From Pseudovibrio sp. Tun.PSC04-5.I4 (GTDB taxonomy: Bacteria > Pseudomonadota > Alphaproteobacteria > Rhizobiales > Stappiaceae), in the NCBI RefSeq assembly GCF_900104145.1, contig NZ_FNLB01000006.1, positions 1,075,001 through 1,139,000 of the forward strand: DNA of 64,000 bases. The letters run 5' to 3'. The notes under the pieces were generated by a model. It made no database searches, had not been told where the DNA came from, and worked only from the letters and a program-made list of their open reading frames with translations. A program made the translations under genes and the position numbers. Positions within the stretch are counted from its first letter, which is position 1. Every line of letters begins with the position of its first letter. This document shows, piece by piece, positions 1 through 9,122 of the stretch.

Positions 1-301
1 CAACAAGGGGTGCATTGGTGCCGGACGGAGCGCCCGGGCTCACTTGTACCGGACCAGTCAAGGGCACGACAGGCAGAGCTTCATCAAAACACTGTCTGGC
101 ATCCTCAGGCTCAACCACTTTGATGGGAACCTTAAGACCAAGATGTTTTGCGCGAGATTTTAGAAATTCTGGATCACAGAGGACGTAAAACGGTTGTACT
201 TCCTGCTCAAAGCGTATTTTCCAGGTTTTCAGGGTGATGTCAGGCCCAATGCCTGCAGGCTCGCCCATGGTGAGGGCGAGCGCTAACTTTACTCTGCGCA
301 T
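1..301 (-). CDS. pdxA: 4-hydroxythreonine-4-phosphate dehydrogenase, 5' part only
   Basis: Partial gene cut by the window edge; about 100 N-terminal residues are present. PdxA oxidises 4-phosphohydroxy-L-threonine in the DXP-dependent pathway to pyridoxal 5'-phosphate in the cytoplasm. Translating the minus strand from the ATG at 301 gives MRRVKLALALTMGEPAGIGP, and the TMGEPAGIGP stretch is the hallmark N-terminal motif of the family. It lies 34 bp after surA on the same strand, the common proteobacterial surA-pdxA order, so it is probably the distal part of the lpt-surA transcript. The rest of the gene and the metal ligands are outside the window. Confidence 0.9.
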   Translation of the reverse strand, partial: MRRVKLALALTMGEPAGIGPDITLKTWKIRFEQEVQPFYVLCDPEFLKSRAKHLGLKVPIKVVEPEDARQCFDEALPVVPLTGPVQVSPGAPSGTNAPLV

Positions 302-335
302 GATATCAAAGTATCTCCTGCTGCTGATCGGACGA

Positions 336-1277
336 TCAGCGTTGCTCGATTACAGCATTGGAGCGGAGGTCACGAAGGTAACGGCGAGAAAGCTGTTGAC
401 CTTTTTTATTCCGCAACTCGCCCTCAACGGTGCTTCGTGCAGTCGCATCACTGTTGATTGTCTCTCTACCACAAAGCGCAATCATCTCAAATCCGGAGTC
501 TACAGGGGTAGGCGCTGTGACGCGGCCAATTGAGATAGCATTCAGTCTTTTCACAAAGGCTGCTGGCAAATCTGTTTCCAAACGTTTTCCAATTGGCCGA
601 ACAGTCACTTCGTTCAGACCAGAAGCAATCCGAGTGCCTTCTTCACAGGAGGTAAAACGGGCTCGAAGCTTCTTCATTTCGGAGTTACGTTTGTTCTTAA
701 AAGACTTGCTGGAGTTCTTTGGAACAACAAAGATGATGCGTTGCAGGTCGTACTCAACACTGGTCGCGCCGCTTTCATCTTTGTTCTCCTTGCCCTGCAT
801 TGCTGCAATGACGTCAGACTCGTTAATCCGAACGGTTGCGCGAAAACGCTGCATTACAACATCGGACCAAGCAATTTCTGCACGCAGGCGCTTCAACAAG
901 CTGCGCGGATTCACGCCGCTCTGATTAAGGGCCTGCTTAAATTGGGTAGGTGACAGCTTAACGCGCTGGGAAATGGAGGCAAAAGCATCGTCGACTTGCT
1001 TGTCAGTGACTTCAACACCAACGCGCTTCGCTTCTGCCTGCTTCAACGCCTCGTCAATTAACTCTTCCTTAGCTTTGCGTTTGGCAACTTTGGAAGGAGC
1101 TCTGGTGGTCAGCGTGATAAGTTTTGAGCGCTGCTGCAGCTCATAGCTTGTGATTGGACGACCGTTGACAACAACAACAATCTTACTTGCAGCTTCTGCG
1201 GTCGTGAGCAGAGGGCCAGCCGGCGCCAGAAGGCCGGCAGCGACAACAAGCGAAGCACAGAAGCGGGTTAGTTTCAT
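336..1277 (-). CDS. surA: Periplasmic chaperone / peptidyl-prolyl isomerase, SurA family
   Basis: SurA-like protein of 313 residues that would escort outer-membrane beta-barrel proteins, including LptD, through the periplasm. A signal peptide occupies about residues 1-29 (hydrophobic stretch, then an AEA-A type cleavage site). The SurA N-terminal domain follows (IVVVVNGRPITSYELQQRS, then a helical region), and then one weakly conserved parvulin-like region around residues 175-275. I start at the ATG at 1277, not 20 codons upstream, because GGAGAG precedes it at good spacing and the signal peptide then begins directly. It sits between lptD and pdxA on the same strand. It is shorter than E. coli SurA and appears to have a single PPIase-like domain, as is usual in alphaproteobacteria. 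Confidence 0.85.
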   Translation of the reverse strand: MKLTRFCASLVVAAGLLAPAGPLLTTAEAASKIVVVVNGRPITSYELQQRSKLITLTTRAPSKVAKRKAKEELIDEALKQAEAKRVGVEVTDKQVDDAFASISQRVKLSPTQFKQALNQSGVNPRSLLKRLRAEIAWSDVVMQRFRATVRINESDVIAAMQGKENKDESGATSVEYDLQRIIFVVPKNSSKSFKNKRNSEMKKLRARFTSCEEGTRIASGLNEVTVRPIGKRLETDLPAAFVKRLNAISIGRVTAPTPVDSGFEMIALCGRETINSDATARSTVEGELRNKKGQQLSRRYLRDLRSNAVIEQR

Positions 1278-1436
1278 TTTGTAAAGCTCTCCGTCCCAGA
1301 GGCATATGCCAATATTTGGACGCTCCCTAGATAGCATTGATGTCTATTTGACACAGGTTGACTCAAATTTGAAGGGTGCAGCCAAGAAAATTTAATTCAA
1401 AGTCATACTAGTAAATATAGGCGACAATCTGTCGTG

Positions 1437-1468
1437 TCTCTGGCTGATATCTTGTGTACAGCCAGAGA
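1437..1468. other. Perfect 10-bp hairpin between lptD and surA
   Basis: TCTCTGGCTG and CAGCCAGAGA are separated by 12 nt just after the lptD stop codon. There is no clear T-run on the minus strand, so it is not a classical terminator. It may be an mRNA-stabilising or processing hairpin, or a Rho-related pause site, that lets surA-pdxA be expressed at a different level from lptD. Confidence 0.5.
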
Positions 1469-1487
1469 TTTAGTCGGAAACGTCTAC

Positions 1488-3890
1488 TCAATCATTAGGG
1501 GAGGAGTTTGAAGTTGAGCTTGAAAGGCTACTGTCCCCAATTGTACGCAAGCCGAATCGGAAGAAGAAGATGCGTTCAACAGGTTCACCGTTGTTCCGGC
1601 TTCTATCTTCACCATAAGAAACCGAAGCAGAGAACCCTTCATCGTCATACCCAACGCCAACTGCGTCTTGTACGAAATTCTCGTTGATCACGTCGTAGCG
1701 AACGGAACCAAACATACGCCAATTTTCTTGTAAATTCAGATTGAGTGCACCGACAAGCTCTTCTCGTTGCTGATCAATTCCTGCGTCAGGACGCTCAGCA
1801 AGATAGGCATAGGAAAGTACTGTAGAGGCTGGGCCATAACGACCACTCGCGCTGACTTCAGCACGTTGAACGCCAAAGTCACTCTCATCGAAGCGCGCGT
1901 TACCACCAATTCGGAAGCCGGTGTTGGTGTCGAAGTACAAGCTGCTGACGTAATCTGATCCATCAGTTTGCAGGCCGGAATCCCCTGTCGCGTCTAGGAG
2001 ACCTGGGATGGCATAGGAGTTCTGACCAGCCAGCTGGAATGAACGTCCGAACAATCCACTCAGGAATGAGCCTTTATCGAACTGCAACTTATACTGGAGG
2101 CCAAGGTTTGCGCGTGTTCCGCCTTCATTTCTGTCGAAGCCAGAAAACTTGTCCCATTCAAACAGGGTCGAGGCATCAAACACGATGGACTGAGCGTCCT
2201 CATTTGGAAGCTCGCCAATGGCAGTTTCATTCGGGCGCACAATGATCTGTGCCACAGGCTCGATCACCTGATTGCCGCCGTTGAAGCTTGCAAGGAACGG
2301 ATAGCGGTACTCAAGACCTATCGCAGGCATGCCACGGAAAACAACGGCTTCGTCAGATAGCGCTGTCACGTTATCGTCAGCATTTGCAAGGAAGAAGAGG
2401 TTGGTCTTCACATAGGCAAAAGGCGTGAACACCTGTCCAATCGGATCAATAAGCGTACGTTGCCATGTCAGGTTCGCACTCGCACGGGAAAACGTACCTT
2501 CAACACCCCTGAACCGGTTTACACCATTCACAGAGAAAGCGTCTGTTATCTGGCGAGTCAAACTAGTTAAATTGCCATCGTAATTAAGCTGACCACCAAA
2601 TATCGACTTATCGAAATAGATAGAGTTATCGATGCTTGGATGAACAAAGGGTTGTTTTTCCTGCAAGTCAGCATTGACTTGAGTAAATGGGCCGACCGGA
2701 TTCATCGGCTGAGTAGGGCTGGGGTTGTCTTCCTGACTTACTTGGAAGCCATAGGCATTGGCGTCAAAGAGATTACGTTCCGTTTCGCCCTTCAAATAAA
2801 GCTTAGAGACGTCTTGGGCACTTCCAAACTGAGCAAAGCCGTAATCCTGGCGGAAGGCACGATCAGTCGCATACGTGATATCCCAACCGGTTTGCCAACG
2901 GCTTGTCAGGTCAAACTGACCATTCGTATTGATGATAAACCGTCCAGCAACATCGCCACTGGAACCTGCAAACTCGTCTTGGTTTGCCTGCGAAATACCG
3001 CCAACGGAAATATTATAGGACCCACTATCAAATTGCTGACGCCAATCCAGCTGACCAAGAACTCCCTGCTGAGTGAGGGGAGTGACTGTCACAGCCAAAT
3101 CATAGGTCGGGGAAATTGACCAGTAGTACGGGATCGCGATTCCGTAACCTAAGCGGTTCTGAGCAACAAAACGTGGAAGTAGGAAGCCGGATTTTCGTTT
3201 GACTGATGGATCGGCAATCGAAAAATATGGGACCTTCGCAACCGTCTGTCCGAATAGCTCTATAGACGCGCCTTCAAAGTAAATGCGGCGCTCTTGTTGG
3301 TTATGGATGATTGTCGTTGATCTGACCTGCCAAAGCGGTGGTTTCGGTGCTTTTTTATAGACAGAATATGTACCGTTACGAAGCGTCGTGACGTTATCAC
3401 TGGATCGTTCAGCGCTCTCAGCAACGAAGTGTGTGAACTGAGGCGTATCAATCTGAAGAGCTTGCACAAAGCCTTCAGAGAAATCGTCACTCAGTGTCAT
3501 GTCTTCTGCCAGAATGAGATTCCCATCTGGTTCAGTCATGCGCACGCTGCCGTGTGCCGAGAACTTACCATCCTTACGATTGTAAGTAACGCGGTCTGCT
3601 TGCAAGGTGTAATTGTCGAAGTAGATCTCTACGCCGCCGGTCGCAATGATGATGTCATTGTCAAAATCGTAACGCAGTTCTTTTGCTTCCAACATCATAG
3701 GCTGAGACGTATCAATCGCCTCAGCTGCCGACTGTGCAAGATCAATCTGCGCAACAGCAGGCGCGCTTGCAGCCAAGAGGCCAGCGCCGCACAGCAGTGC
3801 AAGTGCAGAGACAGTGCGAAGGTATTCTGGCGATACGCAGCCAGCTCCAACTCGCTTGAATTTCTGTTTCAGGAACAAGGCCGAACCCAT
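1488..3890 (-). CDS. lptD: LPS-assembly outer-membrane protein LptD
   Basis: About 800 residues. LptD forms the outer-membrane beta-barrel that inserts lipopolysaccharide into the outer leaflet. After a signal peptide (hydrophobic LLCGAGLLAASAPAVAQ) comes an OstA/LptA-like domain (ELRYDFDNDIIIATGGVEIY, VTYNRKDGKFSAHGSV), then the large LptD barrel domain with PYYWSISPTYDLAVTVTPLT and many alternating beta-strand segments. The start chosen is the ATG at 3890, which overlaps the lptG stop as TGATG. The frame stays open 22 codons further upstream, but that stretch lies inside lptG. The coupling to lptG and lptF puts the LPS transport components in one transcription unit. Confidence 0.92.
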   Translation of the reverse strand: MGSALFLKQKFKRVGAGCVSPEYLRTVSALALLCGAGLLAASAPAVAQIDLAQSAAEAIDTSQPMMLEAKELRYDFDNDIIIATGGVEIYFDNYTLQADRVTYNRKDGKFSAHGSVRMTEPDGNLILAEDMTLSDDFSEGFVQALQIDTPQFTHFVAESAERSSDNVTTLRNGTYSVYKKAPKPPLWQVRSTTIIHNQQERRIYFEGASIELFGQTVAKVPYFSIADPSVKRKSGFLLPRFVAQNRLGYGIAIPYYWSISPTYDLAVTVTPLTQQGVLGQLDWRQQFDSGSYNISVGGISQANQDEFAGSSGDVAGRFIINTNGQFDLTSRWQTGWDITYATDRAFRQDYGFAQFGSAQDVSKLYLKGETERNLFDANAYGFQVSQEDNPSPTQPMNPVGPFTQVNADLQEKQPFVHPSIDNSIYFDKSIFGGQLNYDGNLTSLTRQITDAFSVNGVNRFRGVEGTFSRASANLTWQRTLIDPIGQVFTPFAYVKTNLFFLANADDNVTALSDEAVVFRGMPAIGLEYRYPFLASFNGGNQVIEPVAQIIVRPNETAIGELPNEDAQSIVFDASTLFEWDKFSGFDRNEGGTRANLGLQYKLQFDKGSFLSGLFGRSFQLAGQNSYAIPGLLDATGDSGLQTDGSDYVSSLYFDTNTGFRIGGNARFDESDFGVQRAEVSASGRYGPASTVLSYAYLAERPDAGIDQQREELVGALNLNLQENWRMFGSVRYDVINENFVQDAVGVGYDDEGFSASVSYGEDRSRNNGEPVERIFFFRFGLRTIGDSSLSSSTSNSSPND

Positions 3891-4981
3891 CAACCATCCT
3901 CCTGATTCAACAGAATAGTAAAACCCATCAGAACCCCAAATACGCCAGGTGCCCAAGCTGCTACCGTTGTGGGAACGATACCTGCGCCACCTAAATCCTT
4001 AGAGATTTCAGAGACGGCATAAAGCACAAACCCCGAAATAATACCCCAAACGATCAAGTGACCAATTCCCCCAAAACGCGATACACGCAGCGAAACAGCA
4101 GCAGCAATAACAACCATTGCCACAAATAGCAGGGGTTTGGCTAGAAGAGTTTGATATTGTAAAGAATACCTATACGCAGGCAAGCCCGCCCTTTGAGAGA
4201 GCTCTATAAAGCGCGGAAGGCTCCAAAAGCTTATGGATTCCGGCGACCCTATGCTTTCTTTGACTTCCGTCGGTGTCAAAAATGTACTGACTGTATAGCT
4301 TCCATAATGTTGTGGATCAGTATCCACAGCGTAGACGACAGCATCAGTTAGACGCCAAAATCCATCGGCGAGCACAGCTTTACTAGCTTCGATTCTCTCT
4401 GAGAAATCCCCCGCGATGTCATATGATAGGATTGTGACGCCGTTCAAAGAGGCACCTTGGTCTGTAATATAACGAGCATGCAGGACAGATTCGCCGTCTG
4501 CACCATTCTGTCGGAGCCAGACCTCACCGGAGTTTTCCAAAATGTAGGTTTGCTCAACGCTGAAGAGACCCTCAGCGATTTCATCTGATTTTTGTTGAAG
4601 CAGCACTGCACCTGGATTGTATCCAATCACAGAGAAGACACCAATAAACAGACCGGTTAGCAGAGCAGGGGCCGTGAATTGCCATACGGAAATACCAGCC
4701 GCTCTTGCAACAACGAGTTCCAGACTACGGCTGAGAGACATAAAGGCCCAGATAGAGCCAAACAGCACAGCAAATGGAATAACCTGCTCCAAAAGAAGCG
4801 GAACGCGCAGAGCAGAGATTGCTACAATACGTAAAAGCGAAAATCCTTCACGGTCACCACCTCGGCGTACAAGTTCAAGTACATCGAAGAGAAAAATCAG
4901 AACCGCGGCGAATAGGAACAGCGCGAGAATTGACGTTATGAACCGTTTGGAGATGTAAAGACTAAGCGTTTTTCCGGTCAT
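3890..4981 (-). CDS. lptG: LPS export ABC transporter permease LptG
   Basis: Inner-membrane permease of about 363 residues, YjgP/YjgQ family. With LptF and the LptB ATPase it extracts LPS from the inner membrane and passes it to LptC/LptA. The sequence starts MTGKTLSLYISKRFITS and has the typical N-terminal transmembrane helices, a periplasmic jellyroll-like middle, and three C-terminal helices ending LMGFTILLNQEDG. The ATG at 4981 overlaps the lptF stop as TAATG, and the lptG stop overlaps the lptD start as TGATG, so translation is probably coupled along the three genes. An ORF extending to 5089 would run into lptF and was rejected. Confidence 0.92.
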   Translation of the reverse strand: MTGKTLSLYISKRFITSILALFLFAAVLIFLFDVLELVRRGGDREGFSLLRIVAISALRVPLLLEQVIPFAVLFGSIWAFMSLSRSLELVVARAAGISVWQFTAPALLTGLFIGVFSVIGYNPGAVLLQQKSDEIAEGLFSVEQTYILENSGEVWLRQNGADGESVLHARYITDQGASLNGVTILSYDIAGDFSERIEASKAVLADGFWRLTDAVVYAVDTDPQHYGSYTVSTFLTPTEVKESIGSPESISFWSLPRFIELSQRAGLPAYRYSLQYQTLLAKPLLFVAMVVIAAAVSLRVSRFGGIGHLIVWGIISGFVLYAVSEISKDLGGAGIVPTTVAAWAPGVFGVLMGFTILLNQEDG

Positions 4982-6174
4982 TACAGACTTGCAGTCCCTT
5001 GGTTTTTGCGGCCAAACAATTTTGAAAACACACTGCTCACGCCATTGATCAGGCGTTGTGTTAATTCGACCAGACGCTGTACAAACCAAGGTCTACGGCT
5101 CAGGCTAATGGACCACGCAGCAAGCGCAATTGCGAATATTGGGATTGCGTAAAGCAACGGGAACATATCTGGATCTGCACTCACGACTAATGTTGCGCCA
5201 AAACCAGCTGTTCTAAGCAGGGTCGCAACTGCAATTGTTGTTGCAATTGCAAGGCCTTGGTCTTGCCTCGTTGTTTTGGGTGAACCAAGCAATGCATAGA
5301 TGATCAGGCCAAAGGCAATGGGGTAAAGCGGTATGCTCATTCGGTCGTGGAATTCCACAATTAGTTTGTCCCAGTGCTTGGCAGCATAAGAATCATCAGG
5401 ACTTGCACTCAATAATTCGAAGGTTGGGCGCTCGCTTGCCTTAAAGGTGGGCTCGCGGGCCTCGGGAATCATTGAGGACAGATCAAAGCCATAACTTTCA
5501 AAGCTGACGATAGACATATTCTGCCCACCTATGGGACGGCGTTGAATAGTACCATTCAGCATCACCAGCAGAGTTTTGTCAGCTGCTTCAATAATGCGGC
5601 CGGTCTTGGCGGTGTAGGTGAACGAGGTTTCCGGGTCTCTTGCGTCATCCAGCAGCAGGCCCTCCAAAATTCCATTTCCGCTACGGTTTCGAATATGGAA
5701 GGTCAGGTTCTCTTCAATTGGAATGAACCGGCCGGGCTTGATGATGTTAGCCACCAGATCCACACGAACACGCGTCAATTCACTGCGCAACTCTGCAAGC
5801 CCTGTCGGAGAAAGGTAGATCGACAGGAAATACATGAACGCTGTGATGATGAGCGAGAAGGTGAGGATGGGGCGTAAGACCAGCCACTTGGAAGCGCCTG
5901 ATGCATTGATGACAATCAGCTCACTATCGCGAGACATGCTATTCAGCACGATGACGAATGCCAGCATCATAGCAAAGGGCGCAACAATGAGAATGAGGAA
6001 GGGCAATGCCAGAGCGGTAATGTAACCGAACTGCAGCAGTGTCTGGCCTTTTGATGTCACCAGATCGAGCTGGCGCAGCGCTTGGGTAGACCAAACGACG
6101 CCTGTCATAGCCGCCAAAGTAATGATGAAGGCGAATAGACTGCGTTTTATTATGTAACGTTCGATTGTTTTCAT
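4981..6174 (-). CDS. lptF: LPS export ABC transporter permease LptF
   Basis: Inner-membrane permease of 397 residues, partner of LptG in the LptB2FG exporter. It starts MKTIERYIIKRSLFAF, typical of LptF. Transmembrane segments lie near residues 12-34, 45-70 and 98-120, followed by a long periplasmic domain and three further helices near residues 285-355. The C-terminal tail is basic (FGRKNQGTASL). It is first in the minus-strand lpt operon and divergent from pepA, with a 284-bp region between that should hold both promoters. Confidence 0.92.
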   Translation of the reverse strand: MKTIERYIIKRSLFAFIITLAAMTGVVWSTQALRQLDLVTSKGQTLLQFGYITALALPFLILIVAPFAMMLAFVIVLNSMSRDSELIVINASGASKWLVLRPILTFSLIITAFMYFLSIYLSPTGLAELRSELTRVRVDLVANIIKPGRFIPIEENLTFHIRNRSGNGILEGLLLDDARDPETSFTYTAKTGRIIEAADKTLLVMLNGTIQRRPIGGQNMSIVSFESYGFDLSSMIPEAREPTFKASERPTFELLSASPDDSYAAKHWDKLIVEFHDRMSIPLYPIAFGLIIYALLGSPKTTRQDQGLAIATTIAVATLLRTAGFGATLVVSADPDMFPLLYAIPIFAIALAAWSISLSRRPWFVQRLVELTQRLINGVSSVFSKLFGRKNQGTASL

Positions 6175-6458
6175 CGTGCCGTGTACCAGAACCTTTTCCT
6201 GTTCATTTTAGGGGAGGCCAAGCCACAAAATGATTCAAGCCCTTTCATTAGCATGGAATAAGGCGGAAAGCCGGATGAGCGGATCTTTTAATGAATAAAC
6301 TCGCAAGTTTCTCCACACAGCCTTGAAATAGGGGCGTTATCGCGCCATGTTCCTCAATGAATTTCATGAGTAGCTGGACGACACGTCCGCCTGTGTCTGT
6401 TGGTATTTTCTGCTAACTATTGCATGTCGCAGGTCCTATGGAGAAAAGAAATTATAAT

Positions 6459-7949
6459 ATGACGCAATTCACATCCATTAAAGTCGCACAATATTCTGAT
6501 GCAACCGCTCCTGTTCAGGTCGTATTCGCAAGTGAAGAGCTTGGCTTTACCGCTGAAGCTGAGGGTGTGATTGGCGCAGCCAAAGAAACAATCGAGCGTG
6601 CCGCAAAGACTGCTGACTTTACCGGCAAAAAATCCGGCATCCTGCACTTGTTAGCCCCTGCTGGTCTCAAGGTTGACCGCCTTATCATTGCTGGTCTTGG
6701 CAAAGTGGCTGAGCTGACCGAGCAGGATTGGGTCAATCTGGGCGGTGAAGTTGCCGGTAAACTCCTGGCACTTAAAACTGAAATAGCTGATGTAACATTT
6801 CCTTCTGAGGCAACTCCTCAGCAAGCTGCAGATTTTGCGCAAGGCGCACTGCTGCGTGGCTACAAATTTGACACCTACCGCACCGTGAAAAAAGAAGCTG
6901 ACGGTGACAAACATTGCGAAATCTCAATCAAAGTCGCAGATGCCGCCGCTGTTCAAACAGCTTGGGTGGAAGCTGAAGCGGTTGCGCAGGGTACTTTGCT
7001 TGCTCGTACACTTGTTGATGAGCCAGCAAACACACTTGGCCCAGTAGAATTTGCAGCCAAAGCACAGCGGCTCTCTGAAATGGGCGTCGAAGTTGAAATC
7101 CTCGACGAAGACAAGATGCAAGAGTTGGGCATGAATGCACTGCTGGCAGTTGGTCAGGGCTCTGTTCGTCCATCACGTCTTGCTGTTATGACCTGGAATG
7201 GCGGCAAAGACGGCGAAGCGCCAATCGCATTCGTTGGTAAGGGCGTTGTTTTCGACACGGGCGGCATCTCTTTGAAGCCGGGCGCTGGTATGGAAGACAT
7301 GAAGGGTGATATGGGCGGCGCTGCTGCTGTCATCGGCCTCATGAAAGCCCTTGCGGGTCGTAAAGCAGCGGTCAACGTTGTGTGTGTGCTTGGTCTCGTC
7401 GAGAATATGCCTGACGGAAACGCGATCCGCCCAGGTGATATCGTCAAAACCATGTCTGGTCAGACCGTCGAAATCCTCAACACGGATGCAGAAGGTCGTT
7501 TGGTTCTGGGTGATGCGCTTTGGTACACACAAGATCGTTTTGCACCGAAGTTCATGATTGATCTGGCGACCCTGACAGGTGCGTGTTTGGTTGCGCTTGC
7601 CGGTCACCGTGCAGGCGTCTTCTCTGAAGATGACGACCTGTCAGACCACATTTGCAAAGCTGGTGAAACAACTGCTGAAAAAATGTGGCGTCTGCCACTT
7701 GGTGATGAATACGACAAGATGATCGACACACCAAATGCAGACATGCGCAACACTGGCGGGGCTCGCTGGGGCGGTGCAAGCACAGCAGCGGTTTACTTGC
7801 AACGCCACACCAACAAAACACCATGGGCTCACATCGATGTAGCTGGCACTGCAATGGGATCCAAAAAGAACGCGATCTCTCAGGGCTGGGCATCCGGTTT
7901 CGGCGTACGTGCACTGAACCGTATGGTCAAAGATCATTACGAAGGCTAA
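6459..7949 (+). CDS. pepA: Leucyl aminopeptidase (cytosol aminopeptidase, M17)
   Basis: Cytosolic dinuclear-metal exopeptidase, about 496 residues, that removes N-terminal amino acids from peptides. The conserved M17 motifs are present: GKGVVFDTGGISLKP (metal and substrate binding), the PepA signature NTDAEGRL, and DLATLTGAC. The start is taken as the ATG at 6459 (MTQFTSIKV); an in-frame ATG at 6438 is an alternative, and neither has an ideal Shine-Dalgarno spacing. It is divergent from lptF, and a strong intrinsic terminator follows. In many proteobacteria pepA sits next to lptF and holC, as here. Confidence 0.93.
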   Translation: MTQFTSIKVAQYSDATAPVQVVFASEELGFTAEAEGVIGAAKETIERAAKTADFTGKKSGILHLLAPAGLKVDRLIIAGLGKVAELTEQDWVNLGGEVAGKLLALKTEIADVTFPSEATPQQAADFAQGALLRGYKFDTYRTVKKEADGDKHCEISIKVADAAAVQTAWVEAEAVAQGTLLARTLVDEPANTLGPVEFAAKAQRLSEMGVEVEILDEDKMQELGMNALLAVGQGSVRPSRLAVMTWNGGKDGEAPIAFVGKGVVFDTGGISLKPGAGMEDMKGDMGGAAAVIGLMKALAGRKAAVNVVCVLGLVENMPDGNAIRPGDIVKTMSGQTVEILNTDAEGRLVLGDALWYTQDRFAPKFMIDLATLTGACLVALAGHRAGVFSEDDDLSDHICKAGETTAEKMWRLPLGDEYDKMIDTPNADMRNTGGARWGGASTAAVYLQRHTNKTPWAHIDVAGTAMGSKKNAISQGWASGFGVRALNRMVKDHYEG

Positions 7950-7976
7950 TCCCTTCACTCATATGATGTTTTAAAG

Positions 7977-8010
7977 AAAACCGGCTGCATGATCGTGCAG
8001 TCGGTTTTTT
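7977..8010 (+). terminator. Intrinsic terminator of pepA
   Basis: ACCGGCTGCA pairs with TGCAGTCGGT (one G-U pair) around a short loop, followed directly by TTTTTT. It is 27 bp after the pepA stop. Confidence 0.85.
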
Positions 8011-8056
8011 CGTGGTTATTGGAAAATTGGTTATTTGTGCTCCGAAATAGACGCAC

Positions 8057-8090
8057 AAAAAAAGCTCCTTCTGAAAACCAGAACGGAGCC
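8057..8090 (-). terminator. Intrinsic terminator, minus strand, downstream of the 39-codon ORF
   Basis: On the minus strand GCTCCGTTCTG pairs with CAGAAGGAGC (one bulged G) around GTTTT, followed by seven T. No annotated-size gene ends here, so the terminator itself is evidence for a short minus-strand transcript, which fits the small ORF at 8183-8302. Confidence 0.8.
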
Positions 8091-8182
8091 TTGAATTTTG
8101 AAAATGGGCGAATGCGTTAAGCGCTATGTAGGGATCAAAGATCCTACTCTTTTGAAATAATTAAAGTATTCAGTCTGCTGTT

Positions 8183-8302
8183 TCAGCAAGTCTGGTAGTG
8201 TTCGCAGTTTCCAGAATTCTGCGGGATCATCGCGCCAACTGCGGCTGTTACACCAACAAGACCGGACACAAGAACAAAAAACAATACAATACGCGCTGCC
8301 AT
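8183..8302 (-). CDS. Small single-span membrane or exported peptide, 39 aa
   Basis: Short ORF starting MAARIVLFFVLVSGLVGVTA and ending NSGNCEHYQTC. Residues 4-26 form one hydrophobic helix or signal-anchor. The C-terminal tail carries two cysteines, NC-x5-C. AGGAAA lies seven bases before the ATG, an ideal ribosome site, and a good intrinsic terminator follows about 90 bp after the stop. An inverted repeat (8358-8374) sits in the upstream leader. I do not recognise the family. A lipoprotein is unlikely because no cysteine follows the hydrophobic stretch closely. It could be a small membrane regulator or toxin-like peptide; no antitoxin was identified. Confidence 0.5.
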   Translation of the reverse strand: MAARIVLFFVLVSGLVGVTAAVGAMIPQNSGNCEHYQTC

Positions 8303-8672
8303 ATGGTCGTTTCCTAAATAGAGTATGCCTGCGGACCAACACCAACACCATCACAGAGATGAGAGCTTCTCATCCTCTTTAGTGCGATACCGGTTTTGCC
8401 GAGCTTAACACTCCCTTGAAATTCCCCATGAATGAGGTCAAGTCTAGCCCCTTAAAACGTATAGGTTGGGTTTATCAACGATTCCTATGAATATCCCGAA
8501 GTATTTGGGATCATTCACGACAATTTTTGGATTAAAATGTGGTCAACTCAGAAACACTGTGATTAGGGCTTTACGAGAATACAGCACGTGCCGCTTGATC
8601 AGATTGAATCAAGCAAACAGAATGTGTGCCAAAAATACCAGGACACCACCGGGCTAAACGGGAAATAAAAAT
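8303..8672. other. Intergenic region between the small ORF and holC
   Basis: 370 bases without a recognisable gene. It contains a perfect 7-bp inverted repeat at 8358-8374 (GATGAGA-GCT-TCTCATC) and a smaller hairpin around 8493-8511 (ATCCC...GGGAT). It should hold the divergent promoters for the minus-strand small ORF and plus-strand holC, but no hexamer pair is convincing. Confidence 0.4.
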
Positions 8673-9122
8673 ATGAGCGAAGTGCTGTTTTATCAGTTAT
8701 CCAAATTTCCGCTGGAAAGAGTGCTGCCAACTCTCCTCGAAAAATGCCTTGAGAGAGACTGGGGGGTGACTGTTCAGTTCGGAACCGAAGAACGGTGCGA
8801 CGCCATAGATGCCTATCTGTGGACCTACTCTGATGATGGTTTCTTGCCCCATGGAACCAAGAAGGAAGGCCACCCGGAACATCAACCAATCTACCTGACC
8901 ACAGAGGGGGACAACCCCAATGAAGCAATTGTTCGCTTTCTGGTGGATCGCGCACCACTGCCGGACCCTGCTCAGTACAAGCGCGTCGTGTATATGTTCG
9001 ATGGCAATGATCAGGAAGCGCTTCAGGAGGCGCGCAAGCGCTGGGTAGAGGTCAAGGGCGGCGAGCATGAACTCACCTACTGGGCGCAGACCGACAATGG
9101 CGGCTGGGACCGGAAAGCATGA
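8673..9122 (+). CDS. holC: DNA polymerase III chi subunit
   Basis: 149 residues. HolC bridges the clamp-loader complex to SSB in the replisome. The start MSEVLFYQLSKFPLER, the central CDAIDAYLWTY...FLPHG block and RVVYMFDGNDQEALQEARKRW match the HolC family over its full length. The stop overlaps the start of the next gene as ATGA, so the methyltransferase is probably translationally coupled. The neighbouring pepA is a common partner, although here a terminator and about 660 bp separate them. Confidence 0.9.
   Translation: MSEVLFYQLSKFPLERVLPTLLEKCLERDWGVTVQFGTEERCDAIDAYLWTYSDDGFLPHGTKKEGHPEHQPIYLTTEGDNPNEAIVRFLVDRAPLPDPAQYKRVVYMFDGNDQEALQEARKRWVEVKGGEHELTYWAQTDNGGWDRKA

Noticed and set aside
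336..1337. Longer surA starting 20 codons upstream
   Set aside because: The upstream stretch would place charged residues before the signal peptide; the ATG at 1277 has a proper ribosome site.
7154..7958. Several long minus-strand ORFs opposite pepA
   Set aside because: They are antisense shadows of the highly conserved pepA reading frame, without ribosome sites or family resemblance.
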